From assembly GCA_002441865.1 (NCBI GenBank), contig DJNY01000225.1, positions 1 through 17,901 on the forward strand: a stretch of 17,901 nucleotides of DNA, read 5' to 3'. The notes under the pieces are model-generated. The model was not told the origin of the DNA and did not search any database. It saw nothing but the letters and a program-made list of their open reading frames with translations. This document shows, one piece after another, positions 1 to 8,989 of this stretch (position 1 is the stretch's first letter; each line of letters begins with the position of its first letter). The position numbers and the translations under genes are program-made. The stretch is from Lachnospiraceae bacterium UBA6452. GTDB lineage: Bacteria; Bacillota; Clostridia; Lachnospirales; Lachnospiraceae.

Positions 1-332
1 AGAAGCGGGAAAACAAGGATCCAGAGATAGCGCAGATAAGCCGGACGCTTGTCTGCCGGAGCGGCTTCGGTCGCTTTTGCCATGTGTTTCCTTTGCCATG
101 CAGACAGAAGAAAGCCCGTCAGACAGCAGAGAAGAAGTCCAAGGACTGTCAGCAGGCGGAACAGGGTAAGCTCGCCCTGTTTATTGATGCCTGTTTTGGC
201 GGTTGTTTCTATGATGATATCGGTAAAGACCGGTGCTTTTGCTGCCCAGAGCGGAAAAAAATGGGCAAACAGCGGAACGCAGAGCACAAGTGCGGCCATG
301 CATGGAAGAAGGATCGGTAATTTCTTTTTCAT
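1..332 (-). CDS. N-terminal part of a membrane protein of unknown function (runs off the left edge)
   Basis: Reading the minus strand from the ATG at 332-330, all 110 codons to the window edge are open. The product starts MKKKLPILLPCMAALVLC, a short basic start followed by a hydrophobic segment (about residues 5-27). A second hydrophobic segment lies at about residues 58-78 (RLLTVLGLLLCCLTGFLLSA), then a basic and polar stretch, and a third hydrophobic segment begins at about residue 104. A two-helix start with a polar, probably extracytoplasmic, loop between the helices is likely. Upstream there is only a loosely spaced AGG (about 12 nt), so the start is not firmly fixed. The gene is divergent from the PTS gene across a 179-bp gap. 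No diagnostic motif is visible and no function is proposed. Confidence 0.7.
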   Translation of the reverse strand, partial: MKKKLPILLPCMAALVLCVPLFAHFFPLWAAKAPVFTDIIIETTAKTGINKQGELTLFRLLTVLGLLLCCLTGFLLSAWQRKHMAKATEAAPADKRPAYLRYLWILVFPL

Positions 333-470
333 ATTTTCTAAAAACCTCGTCAGTGGATTGCCGGATTCCCGGTAGGATTTATATATCTATGATAATGGAC
401 TTCCGGGTGGTTTGCAAGATTGGAAAACAGGAATAAATCAGATGTCTGCGGTTCATCCTATAAAATGATG

Positions 471-487
471 GTTTCCCTGCGGGAAAC
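471..487 (+). promoter_or_regulatory. Perfect hairpin in the PTS leader just before the ribosome binding site
   Basis: GTTTCCC (471-477) and GGGAAAC (481-487) form a perfect 7-bp inverted repeat around a TGC loop. It ends 10 nt before the AAGGAG of the PTS gene. It could be an RNA hairpin limiting ribosome access or a small DNA operator. It does not resemble the longer antiterminator targets of GlcT/LicT-type PTS regulators, and no such target was seen in 333-511. It has no U-tract, so a terminator is unlikely. Confidence 0.45.
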
Positions 488-511
488 GGAATGAAAGAAG
501 GAGAACTGAAA

Positions 512-2761
512 ATGAAGGATAAGATTTTTGGCGTTTTGCAGCGCGTGGGACGGAGCTTTATGCTGCCGATCGCAATCCTGCCCGTAGCGGGACTGCTGCT
601 TGGGATCGGCAGTTCCTTTACCAATGCGACCACGATCGAAACGTATCATCTGACGAAAATTCTGGGAGAAGGCACAATAGCACATGCCCTGCTCATGATC
701 ATGAACCGTGTGGGCAGTGCGGTTTTTGACAATCTGCCGCTGCTCTTTGCGATCGGTGTGGCGATCGGTATGGCAAAGAGGGAAAAAGAAGTGGCGGCGC
801 TTTCAGCGGTCATTGCCTATCTGGTCATGCATACATCGATCTATGCCATGCTGCTTTTGTATGGTGAGATCTCGGAAGACGGACAGATCGCGGATTTTGT
901 ACTGGAAGGCAGTATCACGTCAGTCTGCGGGATCCCATCTTTGCAGATCGGCGTGTTTGGCGGTATTATCGTCGGACTTGGCGTGGCGGCACTGCATAAC
1001 CGGTTTTACCGGATCGAACTGCCGAGTGCCCTGTCCTTTTTCGGCGGAACGCGGTTTGTACCGATCATTTCCACAGTCGTGTATCTGTTTGTCGGTATCT
1101 TGCTCTATTATGTGTGGCCGACGGTGCAAAACGGTATTTATGCGCTGGGCGGCTTGGTGACAGGCTCCGGGTATTTCGGAACGCTCCTGTTCGGTCTTGT
1201 GAAACGTGCCCTGATCCCGTTTGGACTGCATCATGTGTTTTATATGCCATTCTGGCAGACTGCGGTCGGCGGTACAAAAGAAGTGGCAGGACAGCTTGTG
1301 CAGGGCGGGCAGAATATCTTTTTCGCGGAGCTTGCGGATTCTGCCAATATTGCACATTTCAGCGCAGATGCGACCAGATATTTTTCGGGCGAATTTATTT
1401 TTATGATCTTTGGTCTGCCCGGTGCGGCACTTGCCATGTATCAGTGCGCGAAGCCGGAGAAAAAGAAGGCAGCAGGCGGACTGCTTTTATCTGCTGCACT
1501 GGCAAGCATGATGACGGGTATTACAGAGCCGCTGGAATTTTCATTTTTGTTTGTGGCACCGGCGCTGTTTGTCGTGCAGGTCATCCTGGCAGGCTCTGCC
1601 TATATGATCGCACATATGCTGAACGTGGCGGTCGGGCTGACCTTTTCCGGAGGACTGCTTGATTTTTTCCTGTTTGGTATTTTGCAGGGCAACGAAAAGA
1701 CAAGCTGGCTGCGTGTGATCCCGGTCGGTATTGTGTATTTCTTCTTATATTATGTGATCTTCCGCTTTCTGATCCGCAAATTTGATTTCAAGACACCGGG
1801 CAGGGAAGATGAGGATGGAGAGATAAAATTGTATACAAAGGCAGATGTCAATGCCCGGAAAAATGCGGGAACAGCCGCAGGCGGTGCAGACGGAAATGCC
1901 GGCGCGGATCGCTTTTGTGTAAACCCGGAGAACGGGGCAGACAGACGAAGTGCGGCGATCACAAGAGGACTTGGTGGAAAGGATAATATTGCGGATGTGG
2001 ACTGCTGTGCGACGAGACTGCGCTGCAGTGTCAACGATCCGTCTCTGGTAGATGACAAGGTGCTTCGTGCAACGGGGGCAAGCGGCGTGGTGCACAGAGG
2101 AAACGGGGTACAGATCATTTATGGACCGCGTGTTACGGTAATTAAATCCGATCTGGAGGACTATCTTTCCCGCGAGATCTCGGATGAATTCGAAGCTGAC
2201 ATCTCACGGACTGTTCGGAATGAACCGGAAGACAACATCCCGGATGCTGCCCGGAATACCCCGGAGAAAGATAAGCCGGAGAAACAGGTAGAAGCAGAGA
2301 AAACGGAAAGTATTATCTACAGTCCAATGACCGGGCAGGCGGCAGATATCACAGCAGCACCGGATGAAGCATTTGCGCAGAAGATGATGGGGGACGGCGC
2401 TGTTGTAACACCGGAGGACCCCTGTGTCTATGCACCGGCAGACGGAACCGTCACCTTTGTCTTTGACACAAAGCACGCCATCGGATTTGAAACAGATGCC
2501 GGGATCAGCCTGCTCATTCATGTCGGGATCGATACCGTAAAGCTGAACGGAGCGGGCTTTACCGTTCTGGTAGAAAACGGACAGCGGGTGAAAACCGGAG
2601 ATCTTCTGATGGAGCTGGATCTTGCCTATCTGAAGGAACATGCACCATCTATCGTGACACCGGTCGTCTGTACGGAACTTGCCGAAAATCAGCATATCCG
2701 CCTTCTGACACACGCGTCAGTAAAAGCGGGAGATCCATTGTTTTCCGTTACTATAGAATGA
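512..2761 (+). CDS. PTS permease EIICBA, glucose/N-acetylglucosamine family
   Basis: This membrane permease takes up and phosphorylates a sugar using phosphate from HPr. From the ATG at 512 it is 749 residues. The EIIC channel (about 1-425) starts with the family signature QRVGRSFMLPIAILPVAGLLLGIG (split here as QRVGRSFMLPI then AILPVAGLLLGIG) and contains LIPFGLHHV (234-242) and GITEPLEF (336-343). A polar linker leads to EIIB (about 482-560), whose CATRLR places the phospho-cysteine at Cys499. A charged linker precedes EIIA (about 600-749), with TKHAIG (His655) and the phospho-histidine His670 in LLIHVGIDTV. An in-frame ATG at 491 exists, but AAGGAG (498-503) sits 8 nt before the ATG at 512, which decides the start. 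All three domains look intact, so the protein needs only EI and HPr. The family covers glucose, GlcNAc and some alpha-glucosides, and the exact substrate cannot be read from sequence. Confidence 0.93.
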   Translation: MKDKIFGVLQRVGRSFMLPIAILPVAGLLLGIGSSFTNATTIETYHLTKILGEGTIAHALLMIMNRVGSAVFDNLPLLFAIGVAIGMAKREKEVAALSAVIAYLVMHTSIYAMLLLYGEISEDGQIADFVLEGSITSVCGIPSLQIGVFGGIIVGLGVAALHNRFYRIELPSALSFFGGTRFVPIISTVVYLFVGILLYYVWPTVQNGIYALGGLVTGSGYFGTLLFGLVKRALIPFGLHHVFYMPFWQTAVGGTKEVAGQLVQGGQNIFFAELADSANIAHFSADATRYFSGEFIFMIFGLPGAALAMYQCAKPEKKKAAGGLLLSAALASMMTGITEPLEFSFLFVAPALFVVQVILAGSAYMIAHMLNVAVGLTFSGGLLDFFLFGILQGNEKTSWLRVIPVGIVYFFLYYVIFRFLIRKFDFKTPGREDEDGEIKLYTKADVNARKNAGTAAGGADGNAGADRFCVNPENGADRRSAAITRGLGGKDNIADVDCCATRLRCSVNDPSLVDDKVLRATGASGVVHRGNGVQIIYGPRVTVIKSDLEDYLSREISDEFEADISRTVRNEPEDNIPDAARNTPEKDKPEKQVEAEKTESIIYSPMTGQAADITAAPDEAFAQKMMGDGAVVTPEDPCVYAPADGTVTFVFDTKHAIGFETDAGISLLIHVGIDTVKLNGAGFTVLVENGQRVKTGDLLMELDLAYLKEHAPSIVTPVVCTELAENQHIRLLTHASVKAGDPLFSVTIE

Positions 2762-2823
2762 TATTATGCGGAATGTTCCATTCTCCGTTGTTTCACAACA
2801 GGTTATGACTTCTGCCCCTTAGA

Positions 2824-2853
2824 TTGACAACTCTCTGCCTGAACAGGTAAGAT
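2824..2853 (+). promoter_or_regulatory. Candidate promoter for the 2889 membrane protein gene
   Basis: A perfect TTGACA -35 (2824-2829) is followed after 18 bp by TAAGAT (2848-2853), which matches the -10 consensus at 4 of 6 positions. Transcription would begin near 2860, giving a leader of about 30 nt. The gap between the PTS gene and this promoter holds two short inverted repeats: GAATG/CATTC (2771-2775/2779-2783) and GTTGT/ACAAC (2787-2791/2795-2799). Neither has a clear U-tract, so a PTS terminator is not established. Confidence 0.5.
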
Positions 2854-2888
2854 AGAAGCAAATAAAAATACAGTAAAGAGAAAGGCAT

Positions 2889-4475
2889 ATGGAAAAGAAT
2901 ACAATGAAAAAAAGAAAACTGACGATAGAGGAAGGGCTGTATCTGCTGCTGGCAGGAACAGCACTTCTCGCCCTGATTTTATATGTAAGCTTCTGTCTGG
3001 ACAATCTGATGCATTCGGACACGACAGCAGAGGTGATCTTATCCAAATTTCTGGCAGACCACAACGAACTGATCTCCAAAGAGTGGTTTTATTCCACAGA
3101 GATCCGCGTGATCTATACGCAGCTTGTGATGGTTCCACTGTTTAAGATCTTCTCAAGCTTCAGGCTGGTGAAGCTGCTATCCATTTTTATTTACTATGCC
3201 ATCTTATTGTATGCCTGGCATATGCTGACAAAGCGTTTTACACTTGAGAAAAAATGGATCTTTCTGGGACTGGCACTTTTGCTGGCACCGCTTTCCAATG
3301 AATATCTGGATATGATGTTTATCGGCTGCTTCTACACAACGCAGACGATCTGCATGTATCTGGTGCTTTCCTTTGTGTTAAAGGAAAAGAACAGTAAGAA
3401 AATGTGGATCCGGGAAGGCATTGTGCTGTCTGTTCTTTCCCTGCTGCTCGGCATGACAGGGCTGCGGTACCTGGCAAGTCTGTATCTGCCGATGCTGCTG
3501 GCTTTTCTGCTTTTCCCGGTGCTGGAAAAAGAAGGCAACAAAAAGGAAAACTGGCAGAATATCACATTTTCCCTTGTGCTGACCGGATTTGCGGGCATCG
3601 GTTTTCTGATCAATAAGTTTTACCTGGCAGTACATTACAGCTTTGATACGACTTCTGAAGTCAGCTTCGTACCGATCGATGAGATTCCGGACCGTTTTCT
3701 GACTTCCATCCGGCTGATGCTGGAATTTATGGGCTATCGTCAGATTCAGGTCGTAACACCTCTTGGCATTGTCAATGCGGTAAAGTGCCTGTTTTTCCTG
3801 GCATTCATCGCGATGATCGCCGTACTTTTTCATAAGCGGATGGAGCTGGATGCAAAAGAACGCTTTTTGCTGTACTTTTTCCTGATGCTGTTTCTGATCA
3901 ACTGGTATATGCTGATCTTTACGGATGTACTGCAGCAGTACCGCTACTGGCTGCCTGTTTATGTGACCGGTGTCCTGCTGATCTGTGTTTTCCTGCAGCA
4001 TTTTCAGCCTGTGACGGCATTTCAGAAGCCGCTGCTTTGTGCGTTTCTGGCACTTGTGGTGCTTTCGAGCCTGTACGGAGAGCTCTGGCAGGATGTGAAA
4101 TACAATGACTGTGCAAAACGATATGCTTATATGGATTTTCTGGAGAAAAATGACTATGATTTTGGCTATGCAACCTTCTGGAATGCTTCCGTGACGGAGT
4201 ATCTGAGCAACGGAACGATCCACGTCGGCAATCTGGGCGGCAGTGACGGAAAAGCTGCCCCGTACGAATGGCTGACACCGAAGGAATACTACAGAGCCGG
4301 CTTCCATCATGGCAAATGCTTCCTGCTGCTCGCAAGAACTGAGGAAGCGGGAATGCTGAAGGGGGATTTCACGGTCATGGACGATGCAGCCTGTGTTTAT
4401 CAGGATGAATATTATGCGATCTACGAGGGACAGAAGGATATGTATCTGTTCTCGGAAGGCTATGAACCGAAATAA
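2889..4475 (+). CDS. Polytopic membrane protein with a soluble C-terminal domain, GT-C glycosyltransferase-like
   Basis: The 528-residue product has a cytoplasmic basic start, a first helix at about 17-38, and roughly ten further hydrophobic segments up to about residue 396. A soluble domain of about 130 residues follows (400-528). The loop after helix 1 carries acidic residues (HSDTTAE, 42-48), in the place where GT-C glycosyltransferases, which use polyprenyl-phosphate sugars, carry their acidic catalytic motif. An RYWLPVY segment (352-358) before a late helix is also common in such proteins. The family assignment is inference from layout only; an O-antigen or wall-polysaccharide membrane protein is the alternative. 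The ATG at 2889 has GAAAGG only 3 nt upstream. The ATG at 2904 (MKKRK) is an alternative start preceded by GGAAAAG. The gene appears to be transcribed on its own. Confidence 0.75.
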   Translation: MEKNTMKKRKLTIEEGLYLLLAGTALLALILYVSFCLDNLMHSDTTAEVILSKFLADHNELISKEWFYSTEIRVIYTQLVMVPLFKIFSSFRLVKLLSIFIYYAILLYAWHMLTKRFTLEKKWIFLGLALLLAPLSNEYLDMMFIGCFYTTQTICMYLVLSFVLKEKNSKKMWIREGIVLSVLSLLLGMTGLRYLASLYLPMLLAFLLFPVLEKEGNKKENWQNITFSLVLTGFAGIGFLINKFYLAVHYSFDTTSEVSFVPIDEIPDRFLTSIRLMLEFMGYRQIQVVTPLGIVNAVKCLFFLAFIAMIAVLFHKRMELDAKERFLLYFFLMLFLINWYMLIFTDVLQQYRYWLPVYVTGVLLICVFLQHFQPVTAFQKPLLCAFLALVVLSSLYGELWQDVKYNDCAKRYAYMDFLEKNDYDFGYATFWNASVTEYLSNGTIHVGNLGGSDGKAAPYEWLTPKEYYRAGFHHGKCFLLLARTEEAGMLKGDFTVMDDAACVYQDEYYAIYEGQKDMYLFSEGYEPK

Positions 4476-4517
4476 TATTAACTTTTTCTAAAATGTATAA
4501 AATAAGTGATTTCCGTA

Positions 4518-4546
4518 TTGAATCTGTGAAATAAGTGCATTACAGT
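4518..4546 (+). promoter_or_regulatory. Candidate ftsH promoter
   Basis: TTGAAT (4518-4523) and TACAGT (4541-4546) are separated by 17 bp, each matching consensus at 4 of 6 positions. Transcription would start near 4553, 17 nt before the ribosome binding site. No CIRCE or CtsR-type heat-shock operator is visible here. Confidence 0.45.
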
Positions 4547-4585
4547 AAAGAAGATAATTGTGAAAAATGAAGGGAGAAAACACAG

Positions 4586-6403
4586 ATGAATGAGGTGAAA
4601 AAACCAAAGAAACCTTTGATCTCGTATTACTGCATTGTACTGCTGATCCTGATCTTATTTAATTCACTGGCAATGCCGTGGCTTATGGGACATCAGGTAA
4701 AAGATGTGGACTACGGTACGTTCATCCAGATGACAGAAGACGGAAAAGTTGGACGAGCCGAGATCAAAGAGCAGAGTAATACGATCGTATTTACGGATAA
4801 AGAGGAAAAGAACATTTATCAGACTGCCATGGTAAGTGATCCGGATCTGACAGACCGGCTGTATCAGGCAGGCGTTTCCTTTTACGGAGAAGAGATCAAG
4901 CAGACTTCTCCGATCCTGAGCTTCCTGATGAGCTGGATCCTGCCGCTTCTCATATTTGGTGCACTTGGTGAACTGCTTGCCAGACAGCTCATGAAAAAAG
5001 CAGGTGGTAAAAATGCCATGAGCTTTGGAATGGGCAAGAGCAGTGCGAAGATTTATGTAAAATCTTCTGATGGCATCAAGTTCAGCGATGTGGCAGGTGA
5101 AGATGAGGCAAAGGAAAATCTGGCAGAGATCGTAGATTATCTGCACAATCCCGATAAATATAAGAAGATAGGTGCTTCCATGCCAAAGGGACTTTTGCTG
5201 GTAGGCCCTCCCGGAACCGGTAAGACAATGCTGGCAAAGGCTGTCGCAGGCGAAGCAAATGTACCGTTCTTCTCCATGTCCGGTTCGGAATTTGTGGAAA
5301 TGTTCGTTGGTATGGGTGCTTCCAAGGTAAGAGATCTGTTCCAGCAGGCAAAGGAAAAAGCACCGTGTATCGTTTTCATTGATGAGATCGATGCGATCGG
5401 TAAAAAGCGTGACGGACAGATCGGCGGAAACGATGAACGGGAGCAGACGCTGAACCAGCTTCTGACGGAAATGGACGGTTTTGAAGGAAACACAGGTGTT
5501 ATCATTCTGGCTGCCACAAACAGACCGGAAACACTGGATCCGGCGCTGCTGCGGCCGGGACGTTTTGACAGACGTGTACCTGTGGAGCTGCCGGATCTGA
5601 AGGGCAGGGAAGAGATCATCCGTGTGCATGCAAAGAAGATCAGAGTCGGTGATAATGTAGACTATGGCAAGATCGCACGTATGGCATCCGGTGCATCCGG
5701 CGCTGAGCTTGCCAATATCGTCAACGAGGCGGCGCTCCGTGCAGTCAGAGACCACAGAGAATATGCAACGCAGGAAGATCTGGAGGAAAGCATTGAAGTT
5801 GTTATCGCAGGCTACCAGAAGAAAAATGCGATACTGACCGATAAAGAGAAACGTATCGTAGCCTATCATGAAGTCGGACATGCCCTGGTTGCTGCAAAGC
5901 AGACGAATTCCGCACCGGTACAGAAGATCACGATCGTACCGCGTACTTCCGGAGCACTTGGCTATACAATGCAGGTAGAGGAGGGCAACCACTATCTCAT
6001 GACAAAGGATGAGATGGAAAACAAGATTGCCACACTGACAGGCGGCCGTGCAGCAGAAGAGATCGTATTCAGCTGTGTGACAACTGGTGCATCCAATGAT
6101 ATTGAGCAGGCAACGAAGCTGGCACGATCCATGATCACCCGTTATGGTATGAGCAAAGATTTTGATATGGTGGCAATGGAGACGCAGACAAACCAGTATC
6201 TGGGCGGCGATACATCACTGACCTGTTCCGCCGAGACGCAGGCAATGATCGACCAGAAGGTCGTAGAGCTTGTCAGAAAGCAGCATGAGAAGGCTGCACA
6301 GATCCTGATGGAAAACAGAGAAAAGCTGGATGAAATTTCCCAGTATCTCTATCAGAAGGAAACGATCACCGGCGAAGAATTTATGAAGATACTGAATTCA
6401 TAA
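4586..6403 (+). CDS. ftsH: ATP-dependent zinc metalloprotease FtsH
   Basis: This membrane-anchored hexameric AAA+ protease degrades damaged membrane proteins and short-lived regulators. The 605-residue product has the normal FtsH length and layout. There are two transmembrane helices (about 12-33 and 108-128) around an extracytoplasmic domain. The AAA module follows, with Walker A GPPGTGKT (207-214), pore loop FVG (240-242), Walker B IVFIDEID (262-269) and second region of homology TNRPETLDPALLRPGRFDR (311-329). The zinc site is HEVGH (428-432), with Asp505 in TGASNDIEQAT as the probable third ligand. Valine replaces the alanine usual in HEAGH, which should not affect catalysis. AAGGGAG (4570-4576) lies 9 nt before the ATG. 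The gene is not beside the tilS/hpt genes often linked to ftsH in Firmicutes, so it could be a second paralogue. It converges on the HD-GYP gene with a 35-bp gap. Confidence 0.97.
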   Translation: MNEVKKPKKPLISYYCIVLLILILFNSLAMPWLMGHQVKDVDYGTFIQMTEDGKVGRAEIKEQSNTIVFTDKEEKNIYQTAMVSDPDLTDRLYQAGVSFYGEEIKQTSPILSFLMSWILPLLIFGALGELLARQLMKKAGGKNAMSFGMGKSSAKIYVKSSDGIKFSDVAGEDEAKENLAEIVDYLHNPDKYKKIGASMPKGLLLVGPPGTGKTMLAKAVAGEANVPFFSMSGSEFVEMFVGMGASKVRDLFQQAKEKAPCIVFIDEIDAIGKKRDGQIGGNDEREQTLNQLLTEMDGFEGNTGVIILAATNRPETLDPALLRPGRFDRRVPVELPDLKGREEIIRVHAKKIRVGDNVDYGKIARMASGASGAELANIVNEAALRAVRDHREYATQEDLEESIEVVIAGYQKKNAILTDKEKRIVAYHEVGHALVAAKQTNSAPVQKITIVPRTSGALGYTMQVEEGNHYLMTKDEMENKIATLTGGRAAEEIVFSCVTTGASNDIEQATKLARSMITRYGMSKDFDMVAMETQTNQYLGGDTSLTCSAETQAMIDQKVVELVRKQHEKAAQILMENREKLDEISQYLYQKETITGEEFMKILNS

Positions 6404-6438
6404 AATGCTACGCACAGGCGACTTAAATAAAAAATGAT

Positions 6439-8157
6439 CTACAGAGATGGAGAGCTGTTATTCTGGATGAAGACAGCCTCCATTTCGTCTATATGCTGCA
6501 AAAAGATATCGGTAATATCCGGGTCAAAATGACTGCCACGGCTTTCCCGGATGATGGAAACAGACTTCTCTACGGAGAAGCCTTCTTTATAATGGCGGTT
6601 GGAGCGGAGTGCATCATATACATCGCAGATCGCCATGATCCTTGCGGATAACGGGATCTCCGTTCCTTTCAGATTGCAGGGATAACCGCCGCCTGCAAAT
6701 TTCTCATGATGATAATATGCCATGTTGTAGGCAATATGGACGTATTCGTCATTCTCCAGTTTTCCGAGCGTTTCTTTGATGATCCTTGCACCCTCAGCCG
6801 GGTGTTTTTTCATGATCGCGTATTCCTCATCGGTCAGCTTGCCGGGCTTTTGCAGGACATAGTCAGGGACAGCGATCTTTCCGATATCGTGGAGCTGTGC
6901 TGCGGCGGAAACCATCTGCGCATACTCATCGGTGATGCGGTTACAATATTTGGGACTGTTCTGCATGGCATGCGTAAGGATCCTGACAAAGTTACTTGTA
7001 TTTTTGATATGCAGTCCCGTGATACCGTCTCTTGCTTCGATCATGGCAGCAAAGCTACCGATCACGGAACGCTGGATCTTTATGATCTCATGTGTTTTGG
7101 CTGTTACTTCTGCCTCTAAGCGGTTGGTATAATAGAAGCTTTCCGTTTCATCACTGACAAGGACTGCATAGCCGTATGTTCTCCCTTGTCTGGTGATCTC
7201 GCGTCCGGTAATGTGATAAACACTGTTTGCGGACTGGGGCACATCTTCATGATCGTGTCCTTCCCCGCGGAACACGTAGCCGTTTTTGACGATCAGATGC
7301 TCGTTCTTTTGAACCAGCTCCTTTAACACCTGTACAAAAGGCTCTGTATAGTGCTTTTCAATATAGTGCTGCATGAGCTTGGCGTTCTTATTCTGATAAA
7401 TGACACCATCGTCATTATCGAAGACGAAAAGTGCTTCTGTCATACCGTCCGTAGCCTCATCCTTGGCAAAGGAAAGCGTATTAAAGAGCTGGAAATGTAC
7501 CATCAGGATAATGAGCATCTGCACACAGACGAAATAGGACAGAACTGTGGTATCGTATCCATTTGTACAGCCGGACAAAAAGAGCAGAAAGCCGATCAGA
7601 CAGATGGCGATCATGGCAATACAGAGAAACATCTGGCGTTTGATCAGCCAGTCCTTTGTGGACCGGATCTTTTTGATCCCGATGACCGTGATCGCAATGA
7701 AATACAGGAATGTCATACCAATGAACAGAAAATAAAAGAGACCGTGTCCCAGTACCAGATGGGAGTAGGAATCGGAATAGATATAACGGATAGATGTATA
7801 AAAAAGGGTGTGCAGATCACAGGTGAAAACAAGTGTTGTGATCAGGACATGGAAAGCGATCAGAATGCCCTTGAGCAGATCGGAGAGCTTTACTTTACAG
7901 AATTCTATGACAAAAAAGAAAATACAGAGCGTGATATAGGGCTTGCCCAGATAGGCAATCTTGACACCGATCAGAGCGGTTTCAAGGCTATCTGATTTCA
8001 GCTCAACCAGATAGCCGACAAAGTTGACCAAAACGGAGATGAGCAGCAAAAGCATCAGGTTCTGCATATAAGATCCCTTTTGCCGCATGACATAAATAAT
8101 TTCAAAGATCAGCAGTACAATGCTGATGTATTCAATGCCCATCATAAGTGTATACAT
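6439..8157 (-). CDS. 7TM-PAS-HD-GYP cyclic-di-GMP phosphodiesterase
   Basis: This is a membrane sensor that probably hydrolyses cyclic di-GMP. The 572-residue product has seven hydrophobic helices (about 5-24, 32-51, 60-86, 95-113, 135-160, 174-195, 203-222), resembling the 7TM input region of some histidine kinases. A PAS-like domain (about 235-340) and a short helical linker follow. The HD-GYP domain (about 365-570) retains His383, the HD pair in QLHDIGK (His423/Asp424), His452 in MKKHPAEG, paired histidines 483-484, GYP (491-493) and Asp512 in CDVYDAL. These are the expected metal and substrate residues, so it should be active. GAGG lies 7 nt before the ATG on the minus strand. It starts 55 nt after the tauE-like gene with no terminator seen between them, so read-through from marR is possible. 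The sensed signal is unknown. Confidence 0.93.
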   Translation of the reverse strand: MYTLMMGIEYISIVLLIFEIIYVMRQKGSYMQNLMLLLLISVLVNFVGYLVELKSDSLETALIGVKIAYLGKPYITLCIFFFVIEFCKVKLSDLLKGILIAFHVLITTLVFTCDLHTLFYTSIRYIYSDSYSHLVLGHGLFYFLFIGMTFLYFIAITVIGIKKIRSTKDWLIKRQMFLCIAMIAICLIGFLLFLSGCTNGYDTTVLSYFVCVQMLIILMVHFQLFNTLSFAKDEATDGMTEALFVFDNDDGVIYQNKNAKLMQHYIEKHYTEPFVQVLKELVQKNEHLIVKNGYVFRGEGHDHEDVPQSANSVYHITGREITRQGRTYGYAVLVSDETESFYYTNRLEAEVTAKTHEIIKIQRSVIGSFAAMIEARDGITGLHIKNTSNFVRILTHAMQNSPKYCNRITDEYAQMVSAAAQLHDIGKIAVPDYVLQKPGKLTDEEYAIMKKHPAEGARIIKETLGKLENDEYVHIAYNMAYYHHEKFAGGGYPCNLKGTEIPLSARIMAICDVYDALRSNRHYKEGFSVEKSVSIIRESRGSHFDPDITDIFLQHIDEMEAVFIQNNSSPSL

Positions 8158-8212
8158 AAAGTGTCCTCACTCCCTTTATCCCTCTGCCTATGAAGATAGC
8201 ACATTTATGGGA

Positions 8213-8989
8213 TTAAGAAAAGAGTGAAAATGCCATGACAGCAATACCGAGGATCACAAGGATCACACCGGTAACACGGTTCAGTGTTTTCGGCGTTGCT
8301 TTATTGGCAAATACAGCCGCGATCCTTGCCCAGATCAGGGTGAATACAACGCATAAGATCCAGACGAGCGGATCCGGCAGACCACCGATCGCAAAGTGGG
8401 AGGCTGCGCCTGTAAAGGCGGTAAATGCCATGATAAAGACACTCGTTCCGACCGCAGTTTTCAGCTCGTAGCCAAGGACAGAGGTCAGGATCAGCAGCAT
8501 CATCATACCGCCGCCTGCACCGACAAAGCCACAGATAAAACCGATCATCACACCACAGATAACAGACTGCAGGGCGCGCTTTTTGGCAGAAACCTGTTCC
8601 ATGGCTTCTTTTGTGGTCATGACCGGCTTTACGATAAATTTAATACCGAGCAGGAAGGTCATGAAGACAGAGAAGTTGCCCATCGTCTGAGATGGTACAA
8701 GACTGGAGACATAGCTACCGACAACCGTAAACAGAAGAACAGTAACCATCATGATCAGCCCGTTTTTGACATCCAGATTTTTGTTTTTACCATAGGTATA
8801 GGCGGAAACAGCACTGGCAAGTACATCGGAAGACAGGGCGATACCGACCGCCATATATGGGTCAATGCCAAGAAAAGTGATCAGCATGGGACTGATAACG
8901 GCTGCAGCACTCATGCCCGCAAAACCGGTTCCGAGACCTGCCCCCATACCTGCTAAAAAGGTGACAAGAATAATCGTTAAAAGTTTCAT
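8213..8989 (-). CDS. TauE/SafE-family membrane permease (probable anion or sulfite exporter)
   Basis: The 258-residue product is almost entirely hydrophobic, with about eight helices in two similar halves. Each half opens with the glycine-rich TauE/SafE element: GMGAGLGTGFAGMSAAAVISP (split as GMGAGLGTGF and AGMSAAAVISP, residues 14-34) and ICGFVGAGGGMMML in the second half. Members of the family export sulfite, sulfoacetate or other small organosulfur anions, but most are uncharacterised, so the substrate is open. Its ATG overlaps the last codon of the MarR gene by 4 bp (ATGA), indicating translational coupling, so the transporter is probably controlled by that MarR protein and may relieve the stress it senses. 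Confidence 0.88.
   Translation of the reverse strand: MKLLTIILVTFLAGMGAGLGTGFAGMSAAAVISPMLITFLGIDPYMAVGIALSSDVLASAVSAYTYGKNKNLDVKNGLIMMVTVLLFTVVGSYVSSLVPSQTMGNFSVFMTFLLGIKFIVKPVMTTKEAMEQVSAKKRALQSVICGVMIGFICGFVGAGGGMMMLLILTSVLGYELKTAVGTSVFIMAFTAFTGAASHFAIGGLPDPLVWILCVVFTLIWARIAAVFANKATPKTLNRVTGVILVILGIAVMAFSLFS

Noticed and set aside
333..490. A cre (CcpA) site or GlcT-type antiterminator target upstream of the PTS gene.
   Set aside because: No sequence matching either consensus was found by eye. The -35/-10 candidates there (for example TTGCCG 358-363 with TATATA 380-385) are too weak to list.
2769..2799. Two short hairpins after the PTS stop codon as a possible terminator.
   Set aside because: The stems are only 5 bp and no continuous U-tract follows either one.
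4500..4537. Direct repeat AAATAAGTG at 4500-4508 and 4529-4537 upstream of ftsH.
   Set aside because: A 9-bp AT-rich match 29 bp apart in an AT-rich leader is easily fortuitous, and it fits no known heat-shock operator.
4664..5992. A 442-codon open frame on the minus strand opposite ftsH, and a 310-codon frame (3378-4310) opposite the membrane protein gene.
   Set aside because: Both are antisense shadows of well-supported genes, with no ribosome binding site, a cysteine/histidine-rich composition typical of antisense translation, and no recognisable domain.
6404..6438. The gap between the convergent ftsH and HD-GYP genes as a bidirectional terminator.
   Set aside because: It contains an A-run but no stem. 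The nearest inverted repeat (6449-6485, with a bulge) is inside the HD-GYP coding end and too far from the T-run.
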